A stretch of DNA of 9,747 bases. Source: Burkholderiales bacterium UBA6064. Lineage in GTDB: Bacteria > Pseudomonadota > Gammaproteobacteria > Burkholderiales > Burkholderiaceae_B. Below, piece by piece: positions 7,706 to 9,747 of this stretch. The stretch covers positions 3,272-13,018 of the forward strand of contig DIYC01000053.1 in assembly GCA_002428895.1 (NCBI GenBank), read 5' to 3'. The stretch's first letter is position 1. Each line of letters starts with the position of its first letter. The notes under the pieces were generated by a model, which was given only the letters and a program-made list of their open reading frames with translations, was not told where the DNA came from and did not search any database. Made by a program: the position numbers and the translations under genes.

Positions 7706-8628
7706 AGTTTTCAGATCGCATGCCCATGTTTAAACGATTTTTAGTCATCGGGGTTGGTCTTATTGGGGGATCCGTTTGCAAAGCGATTCGCCAAAAAGGT
7801 TTAGTTGAGCATATTTTAGGGTTTTCACGGCGTTTAGAAACTGCGCATGAGGCGCTGTCTTTGGGTCTAATTGATGAGTGTATATCAGACCCTAGCGATG
7901 CCAATTTGAAAAAAGTAGATGCCGTTTTTTTAGCGATTCCTGTTGGGCAGTACGAAGTAGTTTTAAGGCAATTTCTACCTGTGTTGCCCGCCAATTGCCT
8001 AGTGTTTGATGCGGGCAGCACAAAATTTGACGTGGCCCAGTTGGTTGAACAACTCAATCATGATTTTCCTGGTTTAAATTCCCGATTTATTGGCGCGCAC
8101 CCGATTGCGGGTAGCGAAAAGCATGGGCCATCTTCTGCCTTGGCCAACTTGTTTGAAAGTAAAACATGCGTACTTTGCCCGAATAAACAAACTGAGGAGT
8201 CGAAGTTACGTCAAGTTGCTCGGTTTTGGGAGTATTTGGGGGCAAGCACCCAACTGATGGACCCTAAAGACCATGATGAAATGTTTGCAGCCATTAGTCA
8301 TCTACCTCACTATCTTGCATTTGCTTATATCGCAGGCATTCAAACGCATCCCAAGGGCGAATTGTTTATGCGCGAAGGGGGCACAGGGTTTCGAGATTTT
8401 ACCCGAATTGCAGCCAGCTCATCGGAAATGTGGGGCGATATTTTTGAAAGTAATCAGAAGGCAATGCTAGAAATGTTAGATCGCTTTGATTTGGTTTCTC
8501 AGAAAATGCGAACAGCCATTGAAACGGGAGACCGAGAAAGATTGGATCAAATTTTAAACACAGTGCGGGTTTTCAGAGAAAGTTGGAAAGCACCTCATGC
8601 GAAGCGTACGGCACACAAATTAAGCTAA
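7702..8628 (+). CDS. tyrA: Prephenate dehydrogenase, stand-alone
   Basis: A 308-residue cytoplasmic enzyme that oxidatively decarboxylates prephenate (or arogenate) to 4-hydroxyphenylpyruvate (or tyrosine). The N-terminal Rossmann domain has GVGLIGGS (17-24); its cofactor preference was not determined. DAGSTK (103-108), GAHPIAGSEKHG (131-142), SHLPH (199-203) and TRIAAS (234-239) form the substrate and catalytic site. The C-terminal helical dimerization part runs to about residue 295 (FRESW). The first Met is preferred because AGAAGG lies 7 bases upstream and it forms the ATGA junction with hisC. Met7 and Met9 are weaker alternatives. Unlike many pseudomonad homologs it is not fused to AroA, and there is no ACT domain. 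The last dozen residues (after Trp295) are a basic tail next to insertion-sequence debris and may not be ancestral. Confidence 0.95.
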   Translation: MKFSDRMPMFKRFLVIGVGLIGGSVCKAIRQKGLVEHILGFSRRLETAHEALSLGLIDECISDPSDANLKKVDAVFLAIPVGQYEVVLRQFLPVLPANCLVFDAGSTKFDVAQLVEQLNHDFPGLNSRFIGAHPIAGSEKHGPSSALANLFESKTCVLCPNKQTEESKLRQVARFWEYLGASTQLMDPKDHDEMFAAISHLPHYLAFAYIAGIQTHPKGELFMREGGTGFRDFTRIAASSSEMWGDIFESNQKAMLEMLDRFDLVSQKMRTAIETGDRERLDQILNTVRVFRESWKAPHAKRTAHKLS

Positions 8629-8660
8629 TTTCTTAGTGGCTTAAATAGAGATTAGACCAA

Positions 8661-8996
8661 ATGATTGACCCACGGTACCCTTTGGTGGTTTTATCTCAAC
8701 TGCAGATAGTATCAAGAAGCATCAGCAATGCAAGCAGACCTCGGTTAGCAATTCGCCTAATGGCTTGCTACTGTATTTGAAACATGCCTCAATCTCAGTC
8801 GAATGTTTAGCAGAACGTTGGTCTGACAGTGTTCACTGGTAATATTTTAGTGGGTTGGAATATTACGAGCCTTGTTTTCCTTGCGATATCACTCAGATCG
8901 GTCGTTTTCGAAAAGCAATAGGAGACTCGGGTGCCGAGTAATTGCTGAAAGCAACTATTGGCACCGCTGTTTGTACCCAAGTGATTGAATTAAAAT
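8661..8996 (+). pseudogene. Decayed IS5-family transposase, N-terminal remnant
   Basis: No open frame spans this region, but reading through disruptions reveals IS5-family transposase sequence. From ATG 8661 one frame gives MIDPRYPLVVLSQL, then SRPRLAIRLMA (8733-8765). A shift of frame near 8766-8767 continues as LLYLKHASISVECLAERW (8768-8821) and SDSVHW. A TAA at 8840 sits where the family has Gln (W-Q-YFSG). Then come YFSGLEYYEPCFPCD and ITQIGRFRKAIGDSGAE, a second TAA at 8939 again at a Gln position, and LLKATIGTAV. The stretch between SQL and SRPRLA is shorter than in the family, implying a deletion of roughly 30 residues. The similarity fades near 8996, before the DDE catalytic domain. 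The family is judged from remembered motifs, not a database search. It is certainly non-functional. Confidence 0.85.
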
Positions 8997-9015
8997 TTAT
9001 TTTTTTATTCAATCA
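8982..9015. repeat. AT-rich inverted repeat at the end of the IS5 remnant
   Basis: TGATTGAAT (8982-8990) is perfectly repeated in inverse as ATTCAATCA (9007-9015). Four more A-T pairs (8992-8995 with 9002-9005) follow past a single T/T mismatch, leaving a 6-base loop. The left arm lies within the transposase-like reading (VIEL), the right arm in the AT-rich tract beyond it. No T run follows the 3' arm on the plus strand, so it is not a standard terminator. Confidence 0.6.
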
Positions 9016-9171
9016 GTTAAAAAGATTTCTAAGAATGATCAAAACGAACTTAGATGCAAAATCAGGGTATATTTTGTTGACTGAACGATTTAAAAAATTT
9101 TACTTTGCTTCTCTTAAATTCTAACTCCTCAGCTACTTCTCAATAGCTATTGATGAGGTTACACTCTGCGC
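9016..9171. other. AT-rich stretch between the IS5 remnant and the IS66 transposase
   Basis: I see no supportable gene here. The frame of the decayed transposase stays open to a TAA at 9122-9124, but the translated residues show no family resemblance. TTGACT (9077-9082) with TACTTT (9101-9106) at 18 bases is a weak promoter-like pair that could serve the transposase downstream. The perfect 14-base palindrome TCAATAGCTATTGA lies at 9140-9153. The IS66 left end must fall somewhere in or close to this stretch. Confidence 0.5.
9140..9153. repeat. 14-base perfect palindrome before the IS66 transposase
   Basis: TCAATAGCTATTGA is fully self-complementary, with a further outer pair of short arms CCTCA (9127-9131) and TGAGG (9154-9158). 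It lies 18 bases before the transposase start. It could be a regulator or transposase binding site near the element end, or chance. Confidence 0.4.
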
Positions 9172-9747
9172 ATGGATGAAAGAGATAAAAAAATAGCTCA
9201 GCTAGAGGCAGAAAACGCTCGGTTGCGTGCGGACAATTCAGAGTTGAAGGCTTTAGTGAGCTCCCAAGCTGAACTACTGAAACTAATACTGATATTGCAA
9301 GTACTAATTGTAGAATTAGAGCGATGTCTAGGCTTAAACAGCAAAACCAGTAGTAAGCCTCCCAGTAGCGATGGGCTGAAGAAACAGGCTCGCACAGTCT
9401 CGATGAAAAAACAAGGGAAGAAGTCCAGTGGCGGGCAGCAAGGCCATGAGGGTAACACGCTGAAACAAAGCACTACCCCCGATCAAATCGAAGAATACCA
9501 ACCCGAAACTTGTCAAGCCTGTGGCACAGATCTGAAACAAGAACCAACTCAAAGTACAGCCGAACGTCAAGTGATCGACATGGTTGAACCCCAGATCAAA
9601 ATCACAGCACACCGTGTATTGAGCAAAGTCTGCCCAAACTGCCAAAAGCTAAATCAGGGTCAGTATCCTGAGGGCATCAATAGCCCCGCGCAATATGGCG
9701 AAAACGTGAAAGCCTATGCACTGTACTTAGCGCATCAACATTTTATT
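9172..9747 (+). CDS. IS66-family transposase (TnpC type), N-terminal 192 residues, runs off right edge
   Basis: The frame is open from ATG 9172 to the window end with no stop or frameshift. The protein starts with a leucine-rich coiled coil (about residues 4-52: Leu11, Leu18, Leu25 and others), typical of IS66 transposase multimerization. It continues with the signature LNSKTSSKPPSSDG (55-68), a basic linker, GGQQGHEGNTL (87-97), and a zinc-finger-like pair of motifs Cys114-x2-Cys117 and Cys154-x2-Cys157. The segment SPAQYGENVKAYALYLAHQH (171-190) begins the core region. The DDE catalytic residues lie beyond the edge, so activity cannot be judged. The start is the first ATG after an in-frame TGA at 9154-9156. 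A GAGG lies 13 bases upstream, a poor ribosome site consistent with low transposase expression. Confidence 0.93.
   Translation, partial: MDERDKKIAQLEAENARLRADNSELKALVSSQAELLKLILILQVLIVELERCLGLNSKTSSKPPSSDGLKKQARTVSMKKQGKKSSGGQQGHEGNTLKQSTTPDQIEEYQPETCQACGTDLKQEPTQSTAERQVIDMVEPQIKITAHRVLSKVCPNCQKLNQGQYPEGINSPAQYGENVKAYALYLAHQHFI

Larger units (their letters stand above)
9125..9747 (+). mobile_element. IS66-family insertion sequence, left part (end not resolved)
   Basis: The element is identified by its transposase gene from 9172. The left boundary given is only an estimate, between the AT-rich tract and the ATG. Without the right end neither the terminal inverted repeat nor the target duplication can be matched. 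No tnpA or tnpB accessory genes precede the transposase, unlike classical IS66 elements, which suggests the single-gene ISBst12-like subgroup. Confidence 0.6.

Noticed and set aside
8629..8660. Intrinsic terminator after tyrA
   Set aside because: No GC-rich stem followed by a T run is present in the 32 bases between the tyrA stop and the IS5 remnant.
8840..8941. TAA reassigned to glutamine
   Set aside because: pheA, tyrA, serC and mtaD end in TAA at normal protein lengths, and the remnant also has a frameshift and deletion, so ordinary decay explains the stops.
8942..9124. 60-codon plus-strand open frame after the second TAA as a separate small gene
   Set aside because: Its first part is the continuation of the IS5 remnant (LLKATIGTAV). 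It begins at TTG without a ribosome site, and the rest is low-complexity AT-rich translation.
9198..9645. Two minus-strand open frames of 91 and 103 codons at the right end
   Set aside because: They are antisense to the IS66 transposase, which carries clear family motifs throughout. The cysteine- and phenylalanine-rich translations look like shadows.
1..9747. CRISPR array, tRNA or rRNA genes, defence system
   Set aside because: I saw no regularly spaced direct repeats, no tRNA-like cloverleaf sequence and no rRNA motifs. All intact genes are core metabolism, gyrase, an exported protein or transposase.

Overview
The window reads as a chromosomal segment of a gammaproteobacterium with moderate to low GC. 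The evidence is the gene order (a methylthioadenosine/adenosine-type deaminase facing away from gyrA, then serC, pheA, hisC and tyrA in one direction) and protein similarity to the Pseudomonas/Legionella type of this cluster. I cannot name the genus from the sequence alone. The core of the window is ordinary housekeeping metabolism. The right end is accessory DNA made of insertion sequences. I did not find a convincing undescribed multi-gene system.

Layout, left to right. Bases 1-154 (minus) hold the first 51 codons of an exported protein with a clear signal peptide; the gene runs off the left edge. Bases 223-1551 (minus) encode an MtaD-like amidohydrolase that deaminates methylthioadenosine or S-adenosylhomocysteine. 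The divergent intergenic region 1552-1715 carries a 7-bp-arm palindrome and several promoter-like motifs. From 1716 to 8628 (plus) five genes are packed head to tail: gyrA (4-base overlap), serC (1-base overlap), pheA (16-base gap), hisC (4-base overlap), tyrA. This looks like a single transcription unit, apart from possible internal promoters.

Together the last four genes supply amino acids. SerC makes phosphoserine. PheA takes chorismate to prephenate and on to phenylpyruvate. TyrA takes prephenate to 4-hydroxyphenylpyruvate. The HisC-type aminotransferase can act on histidinol phosphate and perhaps on the aromatic keto acids. The DNA gyrase A subunit heads the run and keeps the quinolone-sensitive residues Ser83 and Asp87.

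In many relatives aroA (EPSP synthase) follows tyrA directly or is fused to it. Here tyrA ends as a stand-alone gene. It is followed by a decayed IS5-family transposase gene (8661 to about 8996), with a frameshift, an apparent N-terminal deletion, two in-frame TAA stops and no catalytic 3' part. An AT-rich stretch of about 130 bases follows. Then comes the intact-looking 5' part (192 codons) of an IS66-family transposase, which runs off the right edge. At least two insertion events therefore appear to have occurred just downstream of tyrA.
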